From contig NZ_PZJG01000003.1 of assembly GCF_003259675.1 (NCBI RefSeq), forward strand, positions 1-64,000: DNA of 64,000 nucleotides. Reading direction: 5' to 3'. The notes below the pieces were generated by a model that was not told the origin of the DNA, searched no databases, and saw only the letters and a list, made by a program, of their open reading frames with translations. This document shows positions 18,742 to 26,040 of the stretch, piece after piece. The stretch's first letter is position 1, and every line of letters begins with the position of its first letter. The translations under genes were made by a program, and so were the position numbers. Source of the DNA: Macrococcoides bohemicum (lineage in GTDB: Bacteria; Bacillota; Bacilli; Staphylococcales; Staphylococcaceae).

Positions 18742-19296
18742 ATGAATGAGAATGATTTGAGAGTGAGAAGAACGAAAAAAATGTTGATTGATGCGTTAGG
18801 TAATCTTTTAGAAAAACATACCTATACCTCAATATCAGTCAATATGATATGTGATACAGCTATGGTACATCGAACAACATTCTATAAACACTTTTATGAT
18901 AAATACGATTTGCTAAGCCAGTGGGTGCATCAAATAGCTGGAGAATATGAGAAAATTCCTTTTGAGCGAAGAGTGAAATCACCCTTTCAATCCCTAAGTT
19001 TAGTGTTCTTGAAGAAATTTGAAGAAATCGATCGAAAGCAGGAAGAGGACCAACAATTTAGAGAGATAGTTATTAATGATTTCGTAAAGCTGTTTAAAGA
19101 AGACTTAGAAAAGAACATCGATAAAATTGAATACGAACAATCTATACCTGAAAGTCTTGTATTCTTTATGTTCAGTTCCAGTATACTATCAATTATTGTA
19201 TGGGTGAAGCACGAATCAATTGATTTACAACCTGAAGAATTGGACGCATTGTTTTTAAAGATTAACCAAATTAAATTAAAAGATTTAAAGTCATAA
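18742..19296 (+). CDS. farR: TetR-family regulator, FarR-like
   Basis: 184 residues. N-terminal TetR helix-turn-helix with the family signature: LEKHTYTSISVNMICDTA then VHRTTFYKHFYDKYDLL (residues 24-64); the rest is a helical ligand-binding half without clear motif. ATG 18742 is used (AGGAG 8 bases upstream); an in-frame TTG at 18736 is too close. Divergent from the MMPL exporter, as FarR is from FarE in S. aureus, so it probably represses or switches that gene in response to the exported compound. From 19297 to 19563 there is no gene, only two weak hairpins. Confidence 0.75.
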   Translation: MNENDLRVRRTKKMLIDALGNLLEKHTYTSISVNMICDTAMVHRTTFYKHFYDKYDLLSQWVHQIAGEYEKIPFERRVKSPFQSLSLVFLKKFEEIDRKQEEDQQFREIVINDFVKLFKEDLEKNIDKIEYEQSIPESLVFFMFSSSILSIIVWVKHESIDLQPEELDALFLKINQIKLKDLKS

Positions 19297-19563
19297 AAGA
19301 GAACCTATAATAAATATATTAACTTACCACAATTATAGGGCTGATTAATTGTGTTGCTAAACCATACTAATATATTAACGCTTAAAGCAAAGTATGGTTG
19401 ATAGAAGAGATAAAACAGAAAAACATGATGAATTCAATATATCATTCAAATCTAAGAAAAGTGTCAAACAGTAGTATTTGAAGGATAAATATTAATAAAT
19501 TTATCTTGTAAATGATATACAATTAATATACATTTAAGTAAATAAATTTATGAGGAAACCACC

Positions 19564-20616
19564 ATGAAGAAACTAATAGCAGGGGTATTGATTGCATCAT
19601 CATTAATATACGCACCACAAGTAGATGCGAAATCTAAATCACTTTGTAGCATACCAGGTAAGACGTACGACGCGATATCTATCCATAATGACAAAGATTT
19701 AAAAGCAATCAATGCTGGGAAGTACACATTTAAAGGTGTTAAAATTGGTAACACGATGAAATATGTAAAATCGAAGTTAGGTAAACCAGAATCATTCATA
19801 GTCACGAAAGATAAAACAGGAATTACCGGTTACTTAATGTACGGAGATTATACGTTAACATTCTATAGTCCGAAACGATTTGTAAGTGATGATACGTTAA
19901 GGTTAAGTGCGATATCTATTTTACTTGAAGAAGAAAAGCGTATACTGAAGCGAGACATTGAGTCAGTCGTTGGACCAGCTAAACAATCGAACGTTGAAAT
20001 AGAAGGTGAAAAGATTGATATATTCAATTATTTAGGTGTACAATACTCACCAATTTCTAAAGGAAAGATAGCAATAATGGCGCATATGATGAAACCTTCA
20101 TTATATCAATCAGATTCAGTTGTAAGTAAAGATAACTTAGTAGGAAATAAACTTAAAAATTTGAAACCAAAGAAACTTACGGTAGCAGAACTTAAAGTAT
20201 TAAATAATGGTAAGTTTAATTACAAAGGATTAAAGTTTGGTGCATCACCTGCTACAATTAAGAAAGCAGCTGGCAATTCTAATTCAGATGAGTATACGAA
20301 TGAAGAAGATACACATACTTTAACGCAGAGTTATGGTTATAAAGACTGGATTGAACTAGATTATACGGCAGATAAATGCGACGGAAAGTATATCTCGGAT
20401 TACTTAACATTCGATTATAGTAAGCTGAAAGTTACAGAGAAAGAAATGCGTGCAGCATTAGGTAAACCGTCAGACAGCTATAAAGATAGTTATGAAGATG
20501 ATGAAAAGCCAGGAAAAATGATTTATATGAAGACACTGGAATATAAGCACCTTGACGTTAACTTAGAGAAAGTTGGTAAGACGTATTACGTAGATTACAT
20601 CGATGTGTTTAGATAA
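19564..20616 (+). CDS. Secreted protein, two repeat modules (local paralogous family)
   Basis: 350 residues with a signal peptide (MKKLIAGVLIASSLIYAPQV, cleavage near VDA-K) and two family modules. Module 1: INAGKYTFKGVKIGNTMKYV, KSKLGKPESF, then DIESVVGPAK. Module 2 (from about residue 205): LNNGKFNYKGLKFGASPATI then EMRAALGKPSDSY and YYVDYIDVF. The repeated GK[YF]x[FY]KGxKxG...LGKP core links it to the genes at 9676, 22355 and 22908. Probably exported and free or wall-bound; no anchor motif. RBS GAGGAAACC. Function unknown. Confidence 0.72.
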   Translation: MKKLIAGVLIASSLIYAPQVDAKSKSLCSIPGKTYDAISIHNDKDLKAINAGKYTFKGVKIGNTMKYVKSKLGKPESFIVTKDKTGITGYLMYGDYTLTFYSPKRFVSDDTLRLSAISILLEEEKRILKRDIESVVGPAKQSNVEIEGEKIDIFNYLGVQYSPISKGKIAIMAHMMKPSLYQSDSVVSKDNLVGNKLKNLKPKKLTVAELKVLNNGKFNYKGLKFGASPATIKKAAGNSNSDEYTNEEDTHTLTQSYGYKDWIELDYTADKCDGKYISDYLTFDYSKLKVTEKEMRAALGKPSDSYKDSYEDDEKPGKMIYMKTLEYKHLDVNLEKVGKTYYVDYIDVFR

Positions 20617-20623
20617 TAAGAAG

Positions 20624-20650
20624 CACCGTGAATTATTTTTCACGGTGTTT
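20624..20650. terminator. Bidirectional terminator
   Basis: Stem CACCGTGAA/TTCACGGTG, 6-base loop, T-run. The stop codon of the convergent gene (20633-20635) lies in the loop. Confidence 0.82.
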
Positions 20651-21025
20651 TCTTTTGTCCGTCATAGTTAGCATGTATAGAGTAAATGTTATAAATAAAA
20701 TACTAATAATAAGAAACGCAATATAAAGTATACGACCAAATGTAGACGTTGCAATCATAATGCCAACCATACTTAAAATACCGACAAATAAATAACTGAA
20801 CATCATTAAACAATCGCTAATCAGTATAACCTTGCGCGTAGATCCGTTGTAGAATAGTTCTACTAAATCTTTAACAATAATAGCAAATAAATTCAGTGCA
20901 ATGAGGATGTAGATGAGATAATCCTCAAGCGGCGCATCAGCAGTATAATGTTTAAAAATATTCACTGATAGAAACGTAATAACAAAAATATTAATATAAA
21001 ATAGCAGTTTACTATTCTTAGTCAT
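20633..21025 (-). CDS. Small four-helix membrane protein, unknown function
   Basis: 130 residues, about four hydrophobic segments (LLFYINIFVITFLSVNIF, YLIYILIALNLFAIIVKDL, MFSYLFVGILSMVGIMIA, YIAFLIISILFITFTLYM) and a basic C-terminus (TDKRKHREK). RBS AAAGGAC. Same size, topology and position (convergent to a secreted-repeat gene) as the gene at 10318, though sequence similarity by eye is weak. Not recognised. Confidence 0.62.
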   Translation of the reverse strand: MTKNSKLLFYINIFVITFLSVNIFKHYTADAPLEDYLIYILIALNLFAIIVKDLVELFYNGSTRKVILISDCLMMFSYLFVGILSMVGIMIATSTFGRILYIAFLIISILFITFTLYMLTMTDKRKHREK

Positions 21026-21159
21026 TAATAAAGTCCTTTCTATTTTAAACCTTTATATTTCATTATAGATTTTAAATACAGTATACAGCAAACAAGGATT
21101 GGAGAATAGGTAAAGGGGAATAAAGAAAGATAATATTTGAAGGCATTGGAGTGAGCGGA

Positions 21160-21795
21160 ATGAAACTAACCATTCAGGAGTTATATGATAAACTGTATGA
21201 TAATCTCGGACCACAAGGCTGGTGGCCAGCTGATAATCCATTTGAGATTATTGTTGGTGCGATTCTTGTGCAGAATACAAATTGGCGCAATGTAGAGCGT
21301 TCTTTACATAACTTGCGAGAGAAGACGAAGTTTGATCCAGATAAAATATTGGCATTAAATATGGAAACGTTACAATCTTGTATTCAACCAAGTGGATTCT
21401 ATAAGAATAAATCAAAAGCAGTGCATAGTATCTTTCAGTGGCTAAAAGAACATGACTATGACTTTAAAGCGATTGATGCAATGTATGTGGAAAGACTGCG
21501 CAGTGAACTACTTGCCTTACCAGGTATCGGACCGGAAACCGCTGACGTGTTACTCGTCTATGTGTTTGACAAGGTCGTGTTTATTCCGGATACGTATACA
21601 CGTCGATTATTTAAATTATTAGGTCACGCTGGAAGTGATAGTTATAAAGCATTGCAGGAAGCTGTAAAATTGCCAGCAGACTTTACACCAGAACATGCGC
21701 AGGAATTTCACGGCTTGCTTGATGAATTTGGAAAACTTTATTTATCACCTAAAGGCTTGAAGAGTGAGACGTTTCTGGATGAGTATTTTTGTTAA
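21160..21795 (+). CDS. HhH-GPD DNA glycosylase, MagIII/COG2231-like
   Basis: 211-residue base-excision repair glycosylase related to endonuclease III. The helix-hairpin-helix reads LLALPGIGPETADVLLVYV (near residue 120) and the catalytic aspartate lies in FIPDTYTRRLF. Where bifunctional endonuclease III has the lyase lysine (GVGRKTAN), this has Glu, and the C-terminal four-cysteine iron-sulphur loop is missing (a single Cys is the last residue). Both traits point to a monofunctional glycosylase like Helicobacter MagIII, probably acting on alkylated bases. ATG 21160 is preceded by GGAGTG. Confidence 0.82.
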   Translation: MKLTIQELYDKLYDNLGPQGWWPADNPFEIIVGAILVQNTNWRNVERSLHNLREKTKFDPDKILALNMETLQSCIQPSGFYKNKSKAVHSIFQWLKEHDYDFKAIDAMYVERLRSELLALPGIGPETADVLLVYVFDKVVFIPDTYTRRLFKLLGHAGSDSYKALQEAVKLPADFTPEHAQEFHGLLDEFGKLYLSPKGLKSETFLDEYFC

Positions 21796-21818
21796 ATTAA
21801 TATACGGAGGAAAATATT

Positions 21819-22325
21819 ATGATAATCAACCCAACAGTAAAGGCGATGCCGTTATTTAGCGCAATACCAAAGGTTAAAGACATTGAAGCATCAAAAGCAT
21901 ACTGCAATGAAAACCCAATTTATTCATGGCACGCAAATTATTATACGGTGAATCGTAAGAAGATATTGTTTCTTGTAAATGATTTAACATTACTTACAAT
22001 TGTAATTCAGGATGTGAATGCTGAAAGCAAGAAATATCTGGATCATTTAATTCGTGATAGCATCTTTAAAATACTTATGAGTTGTGGCATAGCGCCAGAC
22101 AAAATAGAACGATATATGGATAATGCGAATGAAATACTTATAGGTAAAGGACATAAGAGAAATATAACGAGTATTGTCACTCAGAATATAATGATGGCTG
22201 AAACATTTGAATACCACGACTTATTATGGGCAGAACTTATGGACTTTTGTAATAACATGATATTTAGTACAACGAATTATGTGAAACCGATTGATAAGAC
22301 GATAGAAGTGTTTGAGGAGTTATAG
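21819..22325 (+). CDS. Conserved hypothetical protein, DUF6933-like
   Basis: 168-residue soluble protein. The stretch WHANYYTVNRKKILFLVND followed by LTLLTIVIQDV recalls the DUF6933 family as I remember it; no catalytic motif is visible. RBS GGAGGAAAA; 23 bp after the glycosylase gene and 29 bp before the signal-less repeat protein at 22355, all on one strand, so these three may be co-transcribed. Function unknown. Confidence 0.6.
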   Translation: MIINPTVKAMPLFSAIPKVKDIEASKAYCNENPIYSWHANYYTVNRKKILFLVNDLTLLTIVIQDVNAESKKYLDHLIRDSIFKILMSCGIAPDKIERYMDNANEILIGKGHKRNITSIVTQNIMMAETFEYHDLLWAELMDFCNNMIFSTTNYVKPIDKTIEVFEEL

Positions 22326-22354
22326 AAAAAAATAAATTTAAAGAGGTGTTTCCC

Positions 22355-22843
22355 GTGATAACGATGCCGGATATTTTAGACAAAAAGATAATTAAACGAT
22401 TAAAGAAAGGGAAATTTCATTATAAAGGTGCGAAGCTTACGATGACGTATAAACAGATCAAGGACAGATTAGGTGATGCACTGAATGATAAGCCAAGCTC
22501 TGATTACCCCGGAAATAAAATGTATACAGCAAAAGATTATCCTGAAGAAATTACCTTCGGGTTTGCCGGAAAACCTAAATGGAAGAAGAATCAATTAAAG
22601 TTAATCACGATTGATTATAATCATTTAGAGCGATTTTATGATTTGAAAGCGAAAGATATTAGAAAAGTCTGGGGAAATCCTGATAAGAAAAAGAAAAATT
22701 CTTTCGATTGGGATGATGAAGGTATATTCGATACGTACACATATCGTTATGGACATACATGGTTATGGTTTGATAAAGAAAAGAATCTTTTTGCGATGAC
22801 ATACTTAAATAGAAAGCTACAGAAGAAGTGGGGGGAGATATAA
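22355..22843 (+). CDS. Signal-less member of the secreted repeat family
   Basis: 162 residues, a single family module: LKKGKFHYKGAKLTMTYKQI, KDRLGDAL, IRKVWGNPDKKK and WLWFDKEKNLFAMTYL. Unlike its relatives it has no signal peptide; the N-terminus is ITMPDILDKKIIKR. GTG 22355 is taken as start because AAGAGGTG lies 4-8 bases upstream. It may be cytosolic, or a gene that lost its leader. The next family member starts 65 bp downstream behind its own promoter. Confidence 0.65.
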   Translation: MITMPDILDKKIIKRLKKGKFHYKGAKLTMTYKQIKDRLGDALNDKPSSDYPGNKMYTAKDYPEEITFGFAGKPKWKKNQLKLITIDYNHLERFYDLKAKDIRKVWGNPDKKKKNSFDWDDEGIFDTYTYRYGHTWLWFDKEKNLFAMTYLNRKLQKKWGEI

Positions 22844-22850
22844 GATATTT

Positions 22851-22896
22851 GTATTTATTTACAAAAATAATGCTATAATTGTAAATAAATACAAGG
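22851..22896. promoter_or_regulatory. Long perfect palindrome around the promoter of the 22908 gene
   Basis: Two perfect 14-bp arms, TTGTATTTATTTAC (22851-22864) and GTAAATAAATACAA (22883-22896), 32 bp apart start to start, flank a TATAAT at 22876-22881. The right arm touches the AGGAGG ribosome site. It could be a repressor operator or an RNA hairpin hiding the start. Confidence 0.6.
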
Positions 22897-22907
22897 AGGT
22901 TGTTGGG

Positions 22908-23975
22908 ATGAAGAAAGCGTTATTATCAGCACTATTGTTAGCAGGTCTTGTGGGTCAGGTCAATATCGCAGATGCACAGGGAGAAGTTAAGCCATGTTAC
23001 ACAGCGAGTAAAGTACAGGTTAAAGCACCAAATATGTTAGACAGTAAGACGATTAATGCAATAAAGTCAGGTCAATACAGCTTTGGTAGTATTAAATTAG
23101 ATATGACTTATTCAGCAGTGAAGAAAGCTTTAGGTAAACCAAAGATGGAAATGATACAGCAGGACCAATTTGGGAAGATGGTTACTTTAAAATACAATCA
23201 TTTGACACTTTCTTTATTCTCTAACGACCGCTATGCGAAGCCAGATACAATAAAAGTGATCGGCATCACTTATGATTTCCCGAAATATAATAGATTTGAT
23301 ATAAAACTATTACAATCAAAGTATGGCAAACCTGAAGATATTACAACGGGTGCAAATGATAAGGATGTTAATTACAATAACTACAACTTAAAATATAAAA
23401 AGTCCGGTAAATCATGGTTACTCAGTTCTATGGATCTAATGACAAAGCATGAGCCTGTGATTGACGAAACAACTATGGCTAAGAATCATAAAAAGACAAA
23501 AATAGCCCATACTGGCGAGTACACAATTACCAATTCAGATATTAAGAATATGGCTAAAGGAACGTTTGCATTAAAAGGTGCAAAGTTGAATATGACAGCC
23601 ACTGCTGCAACGAAAGCAATAGGACAGGCACTTGAAGATCGAACGATTATGACGCCAAATGGAACAGATGTATTTCAGGAATATGCGTTCGGCTCAGTGC
23701 ATGTAAGATATCAATCTAAAGATTGTGCCTCATCACCAGTGCTTAAACAAATGATATTTGATTATGATAAACGTGGTCTAACATTTAGTAAGATTGAAAG
23801 CTTAGTTGGAAAAGCAGATCAAACTGTGGATGGTAAAGTGGATACTACGTACGTTGGCAATAAAGAAATTAAAGTGAAAACAAGAACAAACACTTACGGC
23901 CATTTAATTGCAAAAGGTGAGTATTATAAAGGTGCGTGGCGTGTGACGGAAGTGCAGTATAAATATATAAAATAG
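22908..23975 (+). CDS. Secreted protein, two repeat modules (local paralogous family)
   Basis: 355 residues, signal peptide MKKALLSALLLAGLVGQVNI with cleavage near ADA-QG, then two modules. Module 1: IKSGQYSFGSIKLDMTYSAV, KKALGKPKME, LLQSKYGKPED. Module 2 (from about residue 207): MAKGTFALKGAKLNMTATAA, then FSKIESLVGKAD and a C-terminus WRVTEVQYKYIK that the remnant at 15929 matches. Strong RBS AAGGAGG. The promoter sits in a 46-bp palindrome, so expression is probably switched. No enzyme motif; function unknown. Confidence 0.74.
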   Translation: MKKALLSALLLAGLVGQVNIADAQGEVKPCYTASKVQVKAPNMLDSKTINAIKSGQYSFGSIKLDMTYSAVKKALGKPKMEMIQQDQFGKMVTLKYNHLTLSLFSNDRYAKPDTIKVIGITYDFPKYNRFDIKLLQSKYGKPEDITTGANDKDVNYNNYNLKYKKSGKSWLLSSMDLMTKHEPVIDETTMAKNHKKTKIAHTGEYTITNSDIKNMAKGTFALKGAKLNMTATAATKAIGQALEDRTIMTPNGTDVFQEYAFGSVHVRYQSKDCASSPVLKQMIFDYDKRGLTFSKIESLVGKADQTVDGKVDTTYVGNKEIKVKTRTNTYGHLIAKGEYYKGAWRVTEVQYKYIK

Positions 23976-23988
23976 TATAAATCGAATT

Positions 23989-24020
23989 TATCCTTCCTAT
24001 TTTAAGGAAGGATATTTTTT
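23989..24020 (+). terminator. Terminator
   Basis: 10-bp stem TATCCTTCCT/AGGAAGGATA, 6-base loop, T-run. Beyond it, to 24166, AT-rich DNA with no gene marks the left edge of the defence island. Confidence 0.88.
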
Positions 24021-24166
24021 TGAAAAAATAGAAATTACCGCTGTAATGTATTTATAGTTATTTATGAAAAGTTATATATTTGTAATAGAAAACAAACCAT
24101 TGAATTAGATTACTTTTTTATTGTGGAAATTTGCTTTTTTGATAAATATAAATGATAAATTGAAGA

Positions 24167-25840
24167 TTATTTTGACCAAATCTCTAAAGCAATTTTCGCT
24201 AAATTTTCTTGCCTTTTTTTGATATCATTAATTGACCAAGTTTGATGATTTATCAAATCATTAGTTATTTTTATTTGTGAGTTTGCGTATATCTCCTTTT
24301 TATATTCAAATGTTTTATTAGTGGCATTTCTATTATATTCATCACCCAGTAAAGTTAAATTACCTAACTTTTGTAAATTTTCTTCGTACTCGTCATTAGA
24401 TATTTTCCAACCTTTAGATAGTTTCTTAGGCATGATGTGTTCAATATGAACTTTACTATTATCATTGATAATTCTAGTTTCACTATTATAATAATTATTT
24501 ATTGCTCTCAGAATATATCTAATAACTGCAGCCTTCTTCACTGAGAACTGACTGAATGCGTAATAGAATTCATCATCTGAAATTGTTTCTTTTTTAATTT
24601 CAGATATTATTTCATTCACATTTTTATGTCGATCCTTAAATTCGTCCTTATTTATTTCAAAGGCAATTTTTGAGAATGACATTTCATATTTATTCGCTAC
24701 TTTTCCAGCTACAACAAAGTTTCTCACAACAAGACATTCGATTGAATTAAGGACTTTTAGTATATCTATTTCATCATAATCAGAAGCTACAAGAGATAGA
24801 ATTATTGGGAAATAAGATTTTGTTCCAAGCACACTCATTTCTTGTATTTTTTCATTCAACAGATTATTTGAAAAATAGATATTTTCTTTTGGATTGTTTA
24901 ATGTAACATAAACTTCTGATAAAATAGCTAATTCGTCAACGATACGTTTTGCATCTTCTGGTGTAGTAACTTTCCTTCTTAAAGATTTATATAAATCTTT
25001 CTCTCTTATGAATTTATATTGTGAATTCCAATAATGTCTAATGAATTTAGTTGGTTCGATTTTTCCAATCATATCTATCATAGAATTCCACTGTTCTTGT
25101 ATCTCGTTGATTTTATTTCCAGCAATCCTAAATACATGATTTTTTAATAAATCTGAGGTTTCTAAATCTTTTCCTCTTGCATTAAGTGTTTCAAATATAA
25201 TAAAAGCTTCATTTATATCATCTGTTTCAACATACATAACTAACATTTCTCTTATTAAAGATTCATAGAGTTTTTTTATAGAAATAAATTTTTTGTTAGT
25301 ATCACAGATATCATTTACATGTTTGTTAATTCTCTTTTTAAAATAATCACTAGCATCTATAATACGCTGTTCAGATTTCGAAAGTTTTTTTGGATTTACA
25401 ATTCTTTTCTCACTTGATTGAATATAATGTCTAAAGATCTCGAAATCACTCTTACCTAAATGAAGACGTAACTCATTTGTATTATTAGAATATCTTCCTA
25501 TATATTTTGAAGTGATGTCATCAACGGCATATTGCGCATCTTGATTTTTAAATTCTTTGAAAGCTGCTCTAAACGCATCTAATAGAATAATGATAGTTGA
25601 TGTTCTCTGCTGTCCATCGATAATATATTTTCTTTTATCCTCTTTATTTGAATGTATTACAATTTGCCCAAGAAAATGTGAATCTAATTCGGAGTCATCA
25701 TGCATTTGGATTAAGTCCTCCCATAAATCATCCAGTTGACTTTCTTCCCATGAATATCCCCTTTGATATTCATGAATATAAAATATATCTTCTTGTAAAA
25801 ATGATTCCACTTTTCTAAATGTAGCATTCTTAATACCCAT
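24167..25840 (-). CDS. DUF262/DUF1524 protein, GmrSD-like type IV restriction nuclease
   Basis: 557 residues in one chain. N-terminal DUF262 (ParB-like NTPase) has YQRGYSWEESQLDDLWEDL near residue 25 and the signature IIDGQQRT at 73-80. The C-terminal DUF1524 HNH-type nuclease has HIEHIMPKKLSKGW and NLTLLGDEYNRNATNK followed by EYKK. This fusion is the GmrSD/SspE/BrxU type, known in several cases to cut modified phage DNA or act with DNA-modification systems. RBS AAGGAG. Divergent from the GHKL operon across 200 bp; an inverted repeat at 25856-25873 lies in its promoter region. Confidence 0.9.
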   Translation of the reverse strand: MGIKNATFRKVESFLQEDIFYIHEYQRGYSWEESQLDDLWEDLIQMHDDSELDSHFLGQIVIHSNKEDKRKYIIDGQQRTSTIIILLDAFRAAFKEFKNQDAQYAVDDITSKYIGRYSNNTNELRLHLGKSDFEIFRHYIQSSEKRIVNPKKLSKSEQRIIDASDYFKKRINKHVNDICDTNKKFISIKKLYESLIREMLVMYVETDDINEAFIIFETLNARGKDLETSDLLKNHVFRIAGNKINEIQEQWNSMIDMIGKIEPTKFIRHYWNSQYKFIREKDLYKSLRRKVTTPEDAKRIVDELAILSEVYVTLNNPKENIYFSNNLLNEKIQEMSVLGTKSYFPIILSLVASDYDEIDILKVLNSIECLVVRNFVVAGKVANKYEMSFSKIAFEINKDEFKDRHKNVNEIISEIKKETISDDEFYYAFSQFSVKKAAVIRYILRAINNYYNSETRIINDNSKVHIEHIMPKKLSKGWKISNDEYEENLQKLGNLTLLGDEYNRNATNKTFEYKKEIYANSQIKITNDLINHQTWSINDIKKRQENLAKIALEIWSK

Positions 25841-25855
25841 AGTTATTATACTCCT

Positions 25856-25873
25856 TTGTTATGTATATAACAA
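25856..25873. promoter_or_regulatory. Candidate operator between divergent defence units
   Basis: Inverted repeat TTGTTAT-GTAT-ATAACAA just upstream of the DUF262 gene's ribosome site. No candidate regulator is encoded in the island. Confidence 0.4.
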
Positions 25874-26040
25874 AATTACCATAGTAAGTAATTATGATCA
25901 ATTTAATAATACATTGTGTAATGATAAATAGTTATTAATAAAAAAGTATAAATATATATAATTATATTGATCTTTTCCAATTTTATAATTAAATTATTTA
26001 TATACGTATAGATTATTTTATTTAAAAAAAGGGTGATAAT

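Noticed and set aside
19359-19399. Hairpin AACCATACT/AGTATGGTT after the TetR-type gene
   Set aside because: Loop of 23 bases and no T-run; not convincing as a terminator or regulatory RNA.
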